From the NCBI RefSeq assembly GCF_019200975.1, contig NZ_JAHTMR010000004.1, positions 310,001-374,000 on the forward strand: DNA of 64,000 nucleotides. The letters run 5' to 3'. The notes below the pieces were generated by a model. The model was given only the letters and a program-made list of their open reading frames with translations. It was not told the origin of the DNA and did not search any database. Below are positions 45,030-53,135 of the stretch, piece after piece. A program made the position numbers and the translations under genes. Source of the DNA: Pseudomonas sp. PD9R (GTDB lineage: Bacteria > Pseudomonadota > Gammaproteobacteria > Pseudomonadales > Pseudomonadaceae). The number at the start of each line of letters is the position of its first letter. The stretch's first letter is position 1.

Positions 45030-45254
45030 GTGAGAAAGCCACCTATGAAAATCATGATCGAAGATTGGGATGGTGACGGTGCGATTCGAATTCCCGATGA
45101 GGTATTGCAGGAGCTCGAACTGGATGTCGGCGATGCTGTGTACTTGATAGAAGAATTTGTCGGCAACACGCGCTGCCTTGTCCTCTCAAAAACGCCTCAA
45201 ATCGTGGATCGAATAGACGAACTCACTGAGACCTGGAATAGCGGACAATTATGA
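45030..45254 (+). CDS. AbrB/MazE-like small DNA-binding protein, possible antitoxin
   Basis: The 74-residue protein begins at GTG 45030, with GGAG seven bases before it (an internal ATG at 45045 lacks such a site). It contains the swapped-hairpin pattern of AbrB-type antitoxins: an MKIMIEDWDGDGAIRIP strand, DEVLQELELDVGDAVYLIE and a tail. Its stop overlaps the start of the next gene (ATGA), so the two are a coupled pair, as in toxin-antitoxin modules, with the antitoxin first. The partner is not a recognisable MazF or PIN protein, so the TA reading is tentative. Confidence 0.65.
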   Translation: MRKPPMKIMIEDWDGDGAIRIPDEVLQELELDVGDAVYLIEEFVGNTRCLVLSKTPQIVDRIDELTETWNSGQL

Positions 45255-45658
45255 TGATTGACGCGAATCGTCTCTGGCAACGCGAAAGGAAACGACGCTA
45301 CGCCTTGTGGGATTTAGAAAGGCTGCAGCCTGGATCTGATCGAGCGATTCAGTACCTTGCGATTCTTGATGAAATTGAGCAACAAGATCGAGATGACCCC
45401 ATTGGCGATGCAGTCGACATGTCGGTTGATGAGCTACGTGAACTTGTTCCAGAAACCGAGATCGAGGGAGTCAGCGGATCCCACTTTGTAGTCGTGCTTG
45501 ACGAGCACATACCGGAACCGTGGAAGACTCGGTTCCAAGAAGCGAGTACTGGATCTACCCGTCTACGGCAGGGTAGCTATGCGGGAGATTGGCGTCGTTT
45601 TTTACGACTATGGGAGCGGGAGATGCAGCATCTCGCAGCACATAGAGAGATGCGTTAA
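45251..45658 (+). CDS. Unknown protein coupled to the AbrB-like gene
   Basis: The 135-residue protein starts at ATG 45251 (or the next ATG, 45254) overlapping the AbrB-like gene. Its N-terminal part is a charged helix (RKRRYALWDLERLQ), and the C-terminal half has VVVLDEHIPEPWKTRFQEA and WRRFLRLWEREMQHL. I know of no family with this layout. By position it is a toxin candidate, but no catalytic motif stands out and it could equally be a housekeeping accessory protein. It is convergent with the ParS-type gene 18 bases away. Confidence 0.6.
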   Translation: MMIDANRLWQRERKRRYALWDLERLQPGSDRAIQYLAILDEIEQQDRDDPIGDAVDMSVDELRELVPETEIEGVSGSHFVVVLDEHIPEPWKTRFQEASTGSTRLRQGSYAGDWRRFLRLWEREMQHLAAHREMR

Positions 45659-45676
45659 ACCCTGGCCTGACGAAAC

Positions 45677-46126
45677 TCACACGAGTATCGCCCTCTCCAG
45701 TCGACCGATAAGGTCGATGACGGCCTCCGTTTCCACACTCGTCCTCATCATATCCAGAGGACGCTTCGAACCAAGCCCACGAACCGGCGTACTAATCCAT
45801 TTCGCTGCAGCGGCGACATCGTTTTCGAACAGGGAAAGGGCTTCCTGAAAGACAGCTACCAATGCGATCAGGCGGTCGCTTTCTAAAGCGCTGAATCGTG
45901 CTGCTTTCGCCCTTCGCGCCATCGTTGAGGGAGATACACAAATAGCCTTGGAGATATCCACTCGCTGCATTTGCAGAACTCTCGCTATCCGCTCGAGGTA
46001 CTCGAAAGGCAGTCCTTCGCGAACCAGGTCATGAAGCCTGGTGCCGCGTGACGGCAGCCCGAGGATCATCCAAATGCTCTGTGGGATCTGAGGCACTGGT
46101 TGGTATTCCTTGATCGATGACAGCAC
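45677..46126 (-). CDS. Orphan Xre/MbcA/ParS-type antitoxin
   Basis: The C-terminal half matches the MbcA/ParS/Xre antitoxin toxin-binding domain (LIALVAVFQEALSLFEND, then AAAAKWISTPVRGLGSKRPLD and VIDLIGRLE). It is preceded by a helix-turn-helix (ISKAICVSPSTMARRAKA). The GTG at 46126 is preceded by GGTGGAGG and gives MLSSIKEYQPVP; an ATG start at 46192 also exists but has AGGA immediately adjacent. Such antitoxins normally precede a RES-domain toxin gene, but the next DNA on the minus strand is the antisense of another gene and no RES gene follows. It may be solitary or a relic. Confidence 0.75.
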   Translation of the reverse strand: MLSSIKEYQPVPQIPQSIWMILGLPSRGTRLHDLVREGLPFEYLERIARVLQMQRVDISKAICVSPSTMARRAKAARFSALESDRLIALVAVFQEALSLFENDVAAAAKWISTPVRGLGSKRPLDMMRTSVETEAVIDLIGRLERAILV

Positions 46127-46272
46127 TTTCACCTCCACCTGAAAACCTACCACCGAGCCGGGCCAAGTGGCCCGAATCAGCGATATCCTCATTCCTCGCC
46201 ACGTAGGATCTGTCCGCCCCAGGAGAACATGGTATCGAGAGGTAGTTAGTTCATCCTAGCTTGTGAGCTTTC

Positions 46273-47244
46273 GTGACCTCCCTCGAAACGCTATGCACCT
46301 CTAAGCTCGTTTTAGAAATCTACAGTTGTTGCATGACAAGCGCTCCAAGCATGGATAGTGTCAGCGCCATGAATGTCTCAAACCCGGCCCTTCCCGACTC
46401 CATTCCTCCGTCAATGCTGGCGAGCGCAGACTTGCTTGTAACGAAGACAGCGTACCTAGCCGGCATGGTCGCGCCTGAAACCGCAGCGTGCTTGAGCAAA
46501 TTGTTGATGGACTCTGACGCCCATTATTCAAGGGTCATCGACGAGTACCACACAAAGCCAGAAGTTCTGAAGAATGCACTGAACTCAGCGAACCAGCATT
46601 CCACGCTGGAGAAGGTACCAGAGCTTCGTCGACGTATCGTAGCGGCGCTAGCCCACCACTATCGCCTTCTACAAACTCCAGCTGGGAATGGGGTTGTGGC
46701 GAGAATAATTGCTCACCAGCATTTGGCTCAGCTCCGGTTACATTCTCAACTCTGGTCACTTTCTCGCGGCTTGGCCCGTAGGCAAGAGGAGTATCACGCC
46801 GCCCTGAACACGACTGATAGCACTCAAGATTTACAGGTTGCCGGTGGTGTCCAGCTATCTGACAAAGCCTTTCTCGGCTTCATTGAGCTCATGCTTGATG
46901 TCTGCCATCAAGAAGTGGATTACATGACTACCGCTCTAAATCGTCACCAGCTTCGTCGGTCTGTTGCCCATGCGTACAGAACAAACCCGCGATTGACGGA
47001 AGCAGGCGTTAGCCTAAAAACGATGCCGGCGCTCCTAGCGTTGCTGATACAAGGCACACTACCTCGCAGCGTATTCATAACCTTTACGGGTCTTCCGCCC
47101 AAAATAGCGAGTGACCAGCTTAACCGGCTGCTTAACCTCGATATCGTGGTGAGCCCGCCATCGAACCTCCAAAGGCTGGAGGTTGGCTTACCGGCCTGGT
47201 TTGCCCAGGTTCTCCTTCCCGATGTTGATTTGGCATTAATTTGA
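46273..47244 (+). CDS. Fic-family protein with destroyed active-site motif
   Basis: The C-terminal two thirds follow the Fic protein layout common in Pseudomonas: AHHYRLLQTPAGNGVVARII, then LWSLSRGLARRQEEYHAAL and VDYMTTAL, ending in a winged-helix-like tail (LALLIQGTLPRSVFI and NRLLNLDIV). The core HPFxDGNGRxxR motif is replaced by LQTPAGNGVVAR, with the catalytic His, acidic and Arg positions lost and only GNG kept. The flap-bearing region before it is also short. The N-terminal helix has SRVIDE where S-x-x-x-E-G inhibition motifs occur. No AMPylation activity is expected. Start uncertain: GTG 46273, or ATG 46333, 46351 or 46369. Confidence 0.65.
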   Translation: MTSLETLCTSKLVLEIYSCCMTSAPSMDSVSAMNVSNPALPDSIPPSMLASADLLVTKTAYLAGMVAPETAACLSKLLMDSDAHYSRVIDEYHTKPEVLKNALNSANQHSTLEKVPELRRRIVAALAHHYRLLQTPAGNGVVARIIAHQHLAQLRLHSQLWSLSRGLARRQEEYHAALNTTDSTQDLQVAGGVQLSDKAFLGFIELMLDVCHQEVDYMTTALNRHQLRRSVAHAYRTNPRLTEAGVSLKTMPALLALLIQGTLPRSVFITFTGLPPKIASDQLNRLLNLDIVVSPPSNLQRLEVGLPAWFAQVLLPDVDLALI

Positions 47245-47313
47245 CGGTAAGGCGCGCTAATAGCCCGGAGAGTGCGATAACGATGATAGCGTTAATTTGG
47301 GCTGCCGAGGTTC

Positions 47314-47922
47314 TTAGATTTCAGACAAGCCCATGTGTCTTAGTACCGCCAGCGGCACTTGACTCACGTAGCTCTCGCTAGTAGTTTCCAGTACATCCAG
47401 TGGCTCACCTCCAATGGCTTCCATCAGACTGTTAGCTAGCCAAACCGCGTCAAGCATGCTGAACGAATAGCACATAAACTCGAATACAAGCTCCACTCCA
47501 CCTTCATCAACTGTGTAGACGCCAACATTTTTAGTTGTATCATTCGCATCCGTAACGAGTTCAACAAAGTAAACGTCACTGTCCGAACCGTGACAGTTGA
47601 AATCTCCGTCGGCGTTGTAAGTCCATCCAAAAAACCCCTTTCGATATTTTCTCTTAAGTAGGCTGTTCCGCGCAGCCGGAGTAGGCGCAAATCCTGCCAG
47701 GTTTCCGACTGTGATGAGGACAGCATCGTAAAGACATCGCGCGATCTCTTCAGCTACGGCGCCGGCGAACACGATTGATACAATATCTAAGTTTAGATTT
47801 ACAGTATTCTCGCCCTGCCTGAAAACCTGACATGGATATTGGTCGTTGTACTCACGATCGCGCCAGCATGTAAAATCGCGAGCCGCGTGGAATATTCGAG
47901 ACTCGCTTTCATCTTTACCCAT
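47314..47922 (-). CDS. Unknown protein
   Basis: The 202-residue protein (ATG 47922; GTG 47934 is possible) is acidic with several aromatic residues. A segment like LDIVSIVFAGAVAEEIARCLYDAV could be amphipathic, and GWTYNADGDFNCHGSDSDVYFVEL is a beta-rich stretch. I do not recognise a family. It is convergent with the Fic-like gene and has 340 bases of empty DNA on the other side. Confidence 0.55.
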   Translation of the reverse strand: MGKDESESRIFHAARDFTCWRDREYNDQYPCQVFRQGENTVNLNLDIVSIVFAGAVAEEIARCLYDAVLITVGNLAGFAPTPAARNSLLKRKYRKGFFGWTYNADGDFNCHGSDSDVYFVELVTDANDTTKNVGVYTVDEGGVELVFEFMCYSFSMLDAVWLANSLMEAIGGEPLDVLETTSESYVSQVPLAVLRHMGLSEI

Positions 47923-47934
47923 AAACACCGCCAC

Positions 47935-48261
47935 AAATTATGATTCTTAAAATCAAATCGGATGGTTTTGGGTCAATCTTTAACGCTGAAGAGAAATAAA
48001 CCTCCGCGATTGCCACATAAAACTGCTCTCGTGGCAGCGTGGTCGCGCCCGAAAGCCCATAAACTAAGACCTTTATCTCAGGCAGGGACTATCGAGCGAA
48101 GACGGATTTCGAGTAATGGAAATGCAAGATGAGCGCTATAGATGCATCTAGGCCAACGGTTTGCTCATTGCTCTGTAATTTTTGCTCCTTCCCCCCCAAT
48201 GCTGCATAGGATCAATGGCTCGGTGTAACCTGACCAAACGCCAAGTAAGGTCTCCCATACT
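47935..48261. other. Intergenic stretch without recognised gene
   Basis: About 330 bases between divergently transcribed genes, presumably holding their promoters. No coding frame or RNA gene is seen. Confidence 0.5.
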
Positions 48262-48879
48262 ATGAGCATTGAAGCAGAGCTCCTTCATCTCCAAGCCATC
48301 CAAAGCCTCCTCGCGCCATACCGCTACCTCTATTGCGTAGACCTTGAGGCAACCTGTGACGAGGTTGAAAAATCGGAATCACCTAGGCCGCTTACAGTCG
48401 TCCCCGATCAAATGGAAACGATCGAGATTGGCCTGGTGGTAATCGATTTGGAGTCGCTTGAGATCGTCGACGAATTCCAGCGTTTCGTCCGGCCTCTGAT
48501 CAATCCTACCCTCACCGATTTCTGCAGAAAGCTTACGACCATTCAACAAGCAAACGTGGACGGTGCCCGAACCTATCAAGAGGTTGGCGACGAGCTACGA
48601 ATGTTTACAGTGCGATATTCAAACGCGGCCTGGGCGTCATGGGGTGACTATGATGCAAGACAGCTTGAGCGCGATGCTGGCTTAGCTGGGTGCCCTTCCC
48701 TGCTCGAAGACTTGCCACACTTCAATGCCAGAAAATGGCATGCCAGCTTATATGACGATCGACCTACATCACTTAAGCAAACAGTAGAGTCGTTAGGTCT
48801 GGAATGGCAGGGTATCTATCACCGAGGAATCGACGACGCCAGGAATGTTGCGTCCATCGTTATAGAAATGCTCTGCTGA
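48262..48879 (+). CDS. DEDDh 3'-5' exonuclease-family protein
   Basis: The 205-residue protein has the DEDDh exonuclease motifs: YCVDLEATCDE (Asp-x-Glu) near residue 25, WASWGDYDARQLERD (Asp) near 128 and YHRGIDDARNVASI (His and Asp) near 190. It is of the ERI1/KapD-like short type, likely acting on RNA or DNA ends. It is followed by a 7-8-bp hairpin (GCCGGGCCCATTGGCCCG at about 48886) and by the second copy of the short unknown family. A truncated relative of this gene lies 4 kb to the right. Confidence 0.82.
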   Translation: MSIEAELLHLQAIQSLLAPYRYLYCVDLEATCDEVEKSESPRPLTVVPDQMETIEIGLVVIDLESLEIVDEFQRFVRPLINPTLTDFCRKLTTIQQANVDGARTYQEVGDELRMFTVRYSNAAWASWGDYDARQLERDAGLAGCPSLLEDLPHFNARKWHASLYDDRPTSLKQTVESLGLEWQGIYHRGIDDARNVASIVIEMLC

Positions 48880-48955
48880 TTAGGTGAGCCGGGCCCATTG
48901 GCCCGAAGGAGCGATCCCTCCATTTACGTCACATCAAAACTTAGCTTTGAGCATG
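48696..48955 (+). repeat. Diverged direct repeat, left copy (about 260 bp)
   Basis: The 3' part of the exonuclease gene, the following GCCGGGCCCATTGGCCCG hairpin and about 50 further bases recur at 52828-53083. Similarity is high in the coding part and weaker at the end, so the two copies are old paralogues rather than a fresh duplication. Confidence 0.8.
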
Positions 48956-48957
48956 TG

Positions 48958-49296
48958 ATGCCTCGAACGCGGAATGACTTGAACACAACCTTCCCTCTTA
49001 CCGCCTGCGAAGTCTGCCAGGTGCTGAAGGACGTCGCGCTCGGCAAACGCATCATGATGCGAAGTTCCATCCAGTCTTGGAACGAAATCTATAACGGACA
49101 CATGCCTGTTGAGATCGATGGCTCGCGGCTCACGCTTTTCAATGATTGCGACAGCCTGGAATACTGTGAGGAGTGCTGGTTGCCTGACGGCCGTGTCGGG
49201 TATCTTGAAACCTGGCAGCGTTATGGCACTGATCCTGTCGACCTATTAAGTGGCTGGGAACGTGAACGGCTTGAGCGCCTGCTCAATGCGCTCTGA
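48958..49296 (+). CDS. Short unknown-family protein, copy 2 (possibly DUF7693)
   Basis: Starts at ATG 48958, giving 112 residues. Closely similar to the protein at 44637-44975, with identical DVALGKRIMMRS and NEIY, and MPVEIDG/RLTLFNDCD stretches and the same C-terminal leucine-rich end. The Cys pair is EYCEEC. It follows the exonuclease gene by 79 bases. The pair of paralogues within 4 kb indicates repeated gain or local duplication within the island. Confidence 0.72.
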   Translation: MPRTRNDLNTTFPLTACEVCQVLKDVALGKRIMMRSSIQSWNEIYNGHMPVEIDGSRLTLFNDCDSLEYCEECWLPDGRVGYLETWQRYGTDPVDLLSGWERERLERLLNAL

Positions 49297-49428
49297 CTCA
49301 TCATCGGCGCGCTAGCGCATGTTTTATGCATCCTTCGTAGTAAACCGCCCTCACACTGTTCGGCTTGAGACGAGATTCGCTATCTTAGGTTTCGCTCAAT
49401 GCAACCAAGATGAAGGCCCGCCAAGGGC

Positions 49429-49626
49429 TTAGCGCTGATACTCGTGAATAGCAGCGAACAGTGCTTCTGCCTCAAGGCGCAGCTTCTCCACTTTCTCCGC
49501 AGGCTTCGTCTCTTGCACTTCGTGGTAGCGGCGTGACGCCTGCACCGCGCGTTCCATCAACGGCTCGCCCGCCTTCATCTTGTCGCCTAGGCTCTGGTCT
49601 TCCCTGATATTTCTATTCTTGTTCAT
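49429..49626 (-). CDS. Small charged protein, uncertain
   Basis: A 65-residue helical protein (ATG 49626 after a GGTGG-containing sequence) with a KPAEKVEKLRLEAEALFAAI amphipathic helix. It is compositionally protein-like and lies on the same strand as the large RelA/SpoT-domain gene, about 70 bases downstream of that gene's stop. It could be a small partner or antidote of that protein. No known domain. Confidence 0.5.
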   Translation of the reverse strand: MNKNRNIREDQSLGDKMKAGEPLMERAVQASRRYHEVQETKPAEKVEKLRLEAEALFAAIHEYQR

Positions 49627-49699
49627 CAAATCCACCGCTTTCGATTACTTTGCCAGCGGAGTATAGGCGTCGTTAGGGAAGACATTTCCATGAGCTATT

Positions 49700-52600
49700 T
49701 CAACCAACATTGTCGCCGTCAAGTTCCTCGCCCCACTCAAGTTTGCGAAGAGCTATTGATGCTTCTGCTGAACGGTTCTCTGCCGCAATCCGCTGATCAT
49801 GAATGCGGATCTGTTCGGCGGCAAAACTTCGCACTAACTCGCTGGGGTCATCCATCCAACTACCTAGCAATGCCTTACGCTGTTCGTGGAGCTCAGCAAA
49901 GCCGAACTCACCTGACACCACCCCCGACTCCTGGAGCACAGCTCTAGCTTCTCGCAACAAAACGCTCCCTGGTGCCAAGGATGCGATTACCGCTCGCACC
50001 AGTTCGTACACGCAGGGCCGCCCCTCATAAGCAGAGAGCACTCCCAGAACAAACGCCATATCGTGCTCATTACCACCCGTGACTAACGCTTTCAGTCTCT
50101 CCTCAAACCCGTCCGAAAGGTCTGGAAACACTGAGGCGAGAAGCTTTCCACCGTCGTAAGGGAAATGTTTAGGAGATCGATTAAACCAGGTCTGCGCAGC
50201 TTCCAACATGATCTCAGGGGCAGCTGCGAGCGGTACCCGTAGCTCATAAACTGAAAATGGAACGGCATCGTACCGAGGTGGCGCTTCGTCGGTTTGTGCG
50301 AAAACTTGTCGCTCCCCAATGAAGGCGGCAACGTTTGCGGGCCAACGCTTTGCAATGGAGGCTGCAATATATTCGGCGCCATATCCGAGTTCTGGATAAC
50401 TGACTAAGCCCTTGAGTACGACGCGGGCCTGTTCCTCGTCAAGCGCCTGAATCAATGGGTTTCCAAGCCAGGAAAACCATGGCATCCGAACCCAACTGAA
50501 GTCTCCCTCCACAACAAGAACGGAGAGCGCCGGCAGGAATACGTCTTCAATCAATTTCCCGGGATTTGCGGGGAACTGAGTAACCGCCGCCACCAAGACA
50601 TTCCGCAACGCGTGTAGGTCACTATGGGCAATCGCACTGTCGAGAGTGCAACGTAGAAGGACTTCGTCAAACTGATCCGTAAACCTCAGATACCAAGCGA
50701 TATCACCAACATACTTGCCCTCCGCCAACCATATATTGATACGGGATAATGCAGCCGTACGTTCAGTGCTACGCATGAGCCCCGAAAGCATCCCTGGCAG
50801 GAAGTTTTGAAGCGTTCCCTCGAGGTGATCAATAAACTTGAGGACAATCGATGGTTGCGACTCAGCCATTCGCTCAAGGAATTTGCCGAAGACAGGGAAG
50901 GTAGCGGCGTCATTGGACTCTGTCTGCGAATAGCGGCAGACCCTGTCGAACCAGACATCTGCACTACCCTCCTCGACCGACTGAAGAAGTTTATCCACCT
51001 GCTCGGCCCTATAGGCCTCTGCTTCTTCATAGTGGAAGTCTTTGTTATTCCAGGCGGGAGGAAACACCGAATTGAATCCCACCAACGTCTTGTAAATCAC
51101 AAAATCCGGATTGGCGTTCGCCACATCCCGAAATGAAAGAGCGGCGGTTTGCACCCGTGCACGCGCGGCTTCCAGATCTACGTCATTAGCCATATAGGCG
51201 GGCAGTTCTCCGTGCATCCAAAAGCAGCGGTGAACCCTTTCCTCTGTCGCCTGTAACAGCTGATAGTTTAGCGTGGTGGCAATCGCGGCCTGGAACTCGA
51301 GGATGGTCTTCGTGTTTTCCAGCAAAATCTCTGCAAGCTCCTTGGTATACCCTGAGCCAAGCGGGCCGTGAGTCGCGGTCTGCAGAGCCAACAACACAGT
51401 ACGACGTTCAACTTCACTGCCGGCCAACGCGAAAAAACTTTTCAGTAATTCGATTGCTTTTGTCCGTATTGCACAGAGCTCAACGGAAGCAATGACGATT
51501 CCCCGATGCAAAATCAATCCCTCGAAATTGCTCGTGGTACCGCTTATCTCTACCCCCAAGATCTGATCGAGCATCTCGATGAGTAAAGGCTTCAGTGCCT
51601 CCTGCGAGTCTTTTCCGAGACTCTCTATGCGATCGATCAATACAAGCTGTGCAGCTGGGCCATAGCGCTTCCATACCTCCATCTGATGCTTAGAAAGCTC
51701 CTCACCTAGCTTCAGTAGCGGCTTTCGTTCTTCATCAGTCTCTGCTGTTGAATAGAGCCTACACAGCCCATCAAACGTCAACTGAATATTCAGATATCGA
51801 TAGCGTGTGAGGATGTGTGCGATAGCTTCAAGAATGTCCCTATGGGTCTTCGCTGGTAGTGCGCCGTAGGGTGTCTCGATGGTGAGCGGCTGGGTAGCCT
51901 TAGAACGCTCCGCAGCGAGGAGTAACTGCGAAACAATGTCAGGATAGACTTCTAGTACATCGTCGTAGAATGGAAGGACATTTTCAGCAAACGTCTCAAG
52001 GGCCTCAGCCCGAATGTTGTTATCCGCAGCTTGTACGATGGACTCTAAGGCATCACCATCAAATAGAGCTTTTCCGTCGATCAAGCGCTGGAAATCACTC
52101 GCGATCTTTTGGAACTCGTAGCCCGCTGGCACTAGGTATTTACGAGCGACTTTTTGCATCCGGCTCTTGATGCCCTCGAACTCTTTTCCTCCAAAATTGT
52201 TGAGTGTCGGGGCCTTATAGATCGTGTCATGCGCCATCTCTGCCCAAGCATGATTGAGAATCGTCTGGATCTGGATTTCACATCGCATCCCAGCAAAGCG
52301 GGAATACTCAGGCAGGTTGATCCGCTCCTGCTTAAGGCTAACAAGATAATGATTGGAGATGTACAACTCAGCTGCGTCTTCTACCTCTCGCTGGGGGTGA
52401 TGGAGCTTCGTTTCTAATACTTCGAAATTCTGGTGGATGATGCCGGAACTGATGAATCGCGTGACATCGCTGTTTGTATAGAAAACCGTACGACAGCCTG
52501 CTAGATCCTTAATATCATCTTCAAGCGTTGTAGTCGCTGCAATGCCACGCTGCTCAAGCTTCTTACGGAGAGAGCCAGGTTGCTTGGCACGATCTTTCAC

Positions 52601-52717
52601 CTGCTGAAGGCGATACCCCTCCTCCGCCTCAATTGCCGCCGTTAGGATCGTGGCAATTGTCGTCGCCAAAGCAGCATAGGCCGCCCTACCGTCACGCTCA
52701 TAGTCGTCGAAATTCAT
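49700..52717 (-). CDS. RelA/SpoT-synthetase-domain protein with long helical C-terminus
   Basis: The ~1005-residue protein carries a (p)ppGpp synthetase-type nucleotidyltransferase domain in its first ~220 residues. Visible are VKDRAKQPGSLRKKLEQRG (ATP-binding basic region), DDIKDLAGCRTVFY (Mg-binding Asp), SNHYLVSLK (Tyr that stacks on the acceptor base) and CEIQIQTILNHAWAEMAHD (Glu and HAWAE). The other ~780 residues are predicted mostly helical, perhaps repeat-like, and unassigned. No HD hydrolase, TGS or ACT domain is seen. AAAGGA precedes the ATG at 52717 by nine bases; an ATG at 52726 and a GTG at 52777 are alternatives. The layout suggests a sensor-fused synthetase toxin rather than stringent-response RelA. 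Confidence 0.78.
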   Translation of the reverse strand: MNFDDYERDGRAAYAALATTIATILTAAIEAEEGYRLQQVKDRAKQPGSLRKKLEQRGIAATTTLEDDIKDLAGCRTVFYTNSDVTRFISSGIIHQNFEVLETKLHHPQREVEDAAELYISNHYLVSLKQERINLPEYSRFAGMRCEIQIQTILNHAWAEMAHDTIYKAPTLNNFGGKEFEGIKSRMQKVARKYLVPAGYEFQKIASDFQRLIDGKALFDGDALESIVQAADNNIRAEALETFAENVLPFYDDVLEVYPDIVSQLLLAAERSKATQPLTIETPYGALPAKTHRDILEAIAHILTRYRYLNIQLTFDGLCRLYSTAETDEERKPLLKLGEELSKHQMEVWKRYGPAAQLVLIDRIESLGKDSQEALKPLLIEMLDQILGVEISGTTSNFEGLILHRGIVIASVELCAIRTKAIELLKSFFALAGSEVERRTVLLALQTATHGPLGSGYTKELAEILLENTKTILEFQAAIATTLNYQLLQATEERVHRCFWMHGELPAYMANDVDLEAARARVQTAALSFRDVANANPDFVIYKTLVGFNSVFPPAWNNKDFHYEEAEAYRAEQVDKLLQSVEEGSADVWFDRVCRYSQTESNDAATFPVFGKFLERMAESQPSIVLKFIDHLEGTLQNFLPGMLSGLMRSTERTAALSRINIWLAEGKYVGDIAWYLRFTDQFDEVLLRCTLDSAIAHSDLHALRNVLVAAVTQFPANPGKLIEDVFLPALSVLVVEGDFSWVRMPWFSWLGNPLIQALDEEQARVVLKGLVSYPELGYGAEYIAASIAKRWPANVAAFIGERQVFAQTDEAPPRYDAVPFSVYELRVPLAAAPEIMLEAAQTWFNRSPKHFPYDGGKLLASVFPDLSDGFEERLKALVTGGNEHDMAFVLGVLSAYEGRPCVYELVRAVIASLAPGSVLLREARAVLQESGVVSGEFGFAELHEQRKALLGSWMDDPSELVRSFAAEQIRIHDQRIAAENRSAEASIALRKLEWGEELDGDNVG

Positions 52718-52827
52718 CCAATCCATTCCTTTGCAATGCGGGCTAGCAGAAATATCGCTCACATCCGCAATCGGCACCGTTAGTCTGTAAATCCCATTAT
52801 ATGAAGCACCAGATCATACATTCCGCA

Positions 52828-53083
52828 TTCCCTGCTCGAAGGCTTGCCACATTTCAATGCCAGGAAATGGCATGCCGGCCTATATGACGATCGAACGAAA
52901 TCACTTAAGCAAACGGTAGAGTCGTTGGGCCTGGTTTGGCTGGGTACTTATCACCGAGGGATCGACGATGCTAGAAATGTGGCCTCCATTGTGAAGGAAA
53001 TACTTAGCTAATTGATGAGCCGGGCCCATTGGCCCGAAGGATCGACCTCCCCGTTGACGCCACTTCATACCGCAGCTTAGCTA
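52828..53083 (+). repeat. Diverged direct repeat, right copy
   Basis: Counterpart of 48696-48955. It contains the 3' end of an exonuclease gene, the same GCCGGGCCCATTGGCCCG hairpin and the spacer leading to where a second short-family gene would start, but that gene is missing. The right end of the defence island lies about here. Confidence 0.8.
52830..53011 (+). pseudogene. Truncated DEDDh exonuclease (3' end only)
   Basis: The frame reads LLEGLPHFNARKWHAGLYDD and then SLKQTVESLGLVW and YHRGIDDARNVASIVKEIL, ending with TAA at 53009-53011. It closely parallels the last 60 residues of the exonuclease at 48262-48879. No start or 5' portion exists: the DNA left of it belongs to the promoter side of the RelA/SpoT-domain gene. 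It is a decayed paralogue, cut by whatever inserted that gene. Confidence 0.85.
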
Positions 53084-53100
53084 TGGGCACGCCCATCAGT

Positions 53101-53128
53101 ACCCGGCCTTGCGAAACCAAGGCCGGGT
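53101..53128 (-). terminator. Terminator-like hairpin (11-bp stem)
   Basis: ACCCGGCCTTG and its complement CAAGGCCGGGT are separated by CGAAAC, giving a GC-rich stem directly after the stop of the TIM-barrel isomerase gene (minus strand, stop at 53136). A clear U-tract is lacking, so it is called by position and stem strength. Confidence 0.65.
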
Positions 53129-53135
53129 CTCATTA

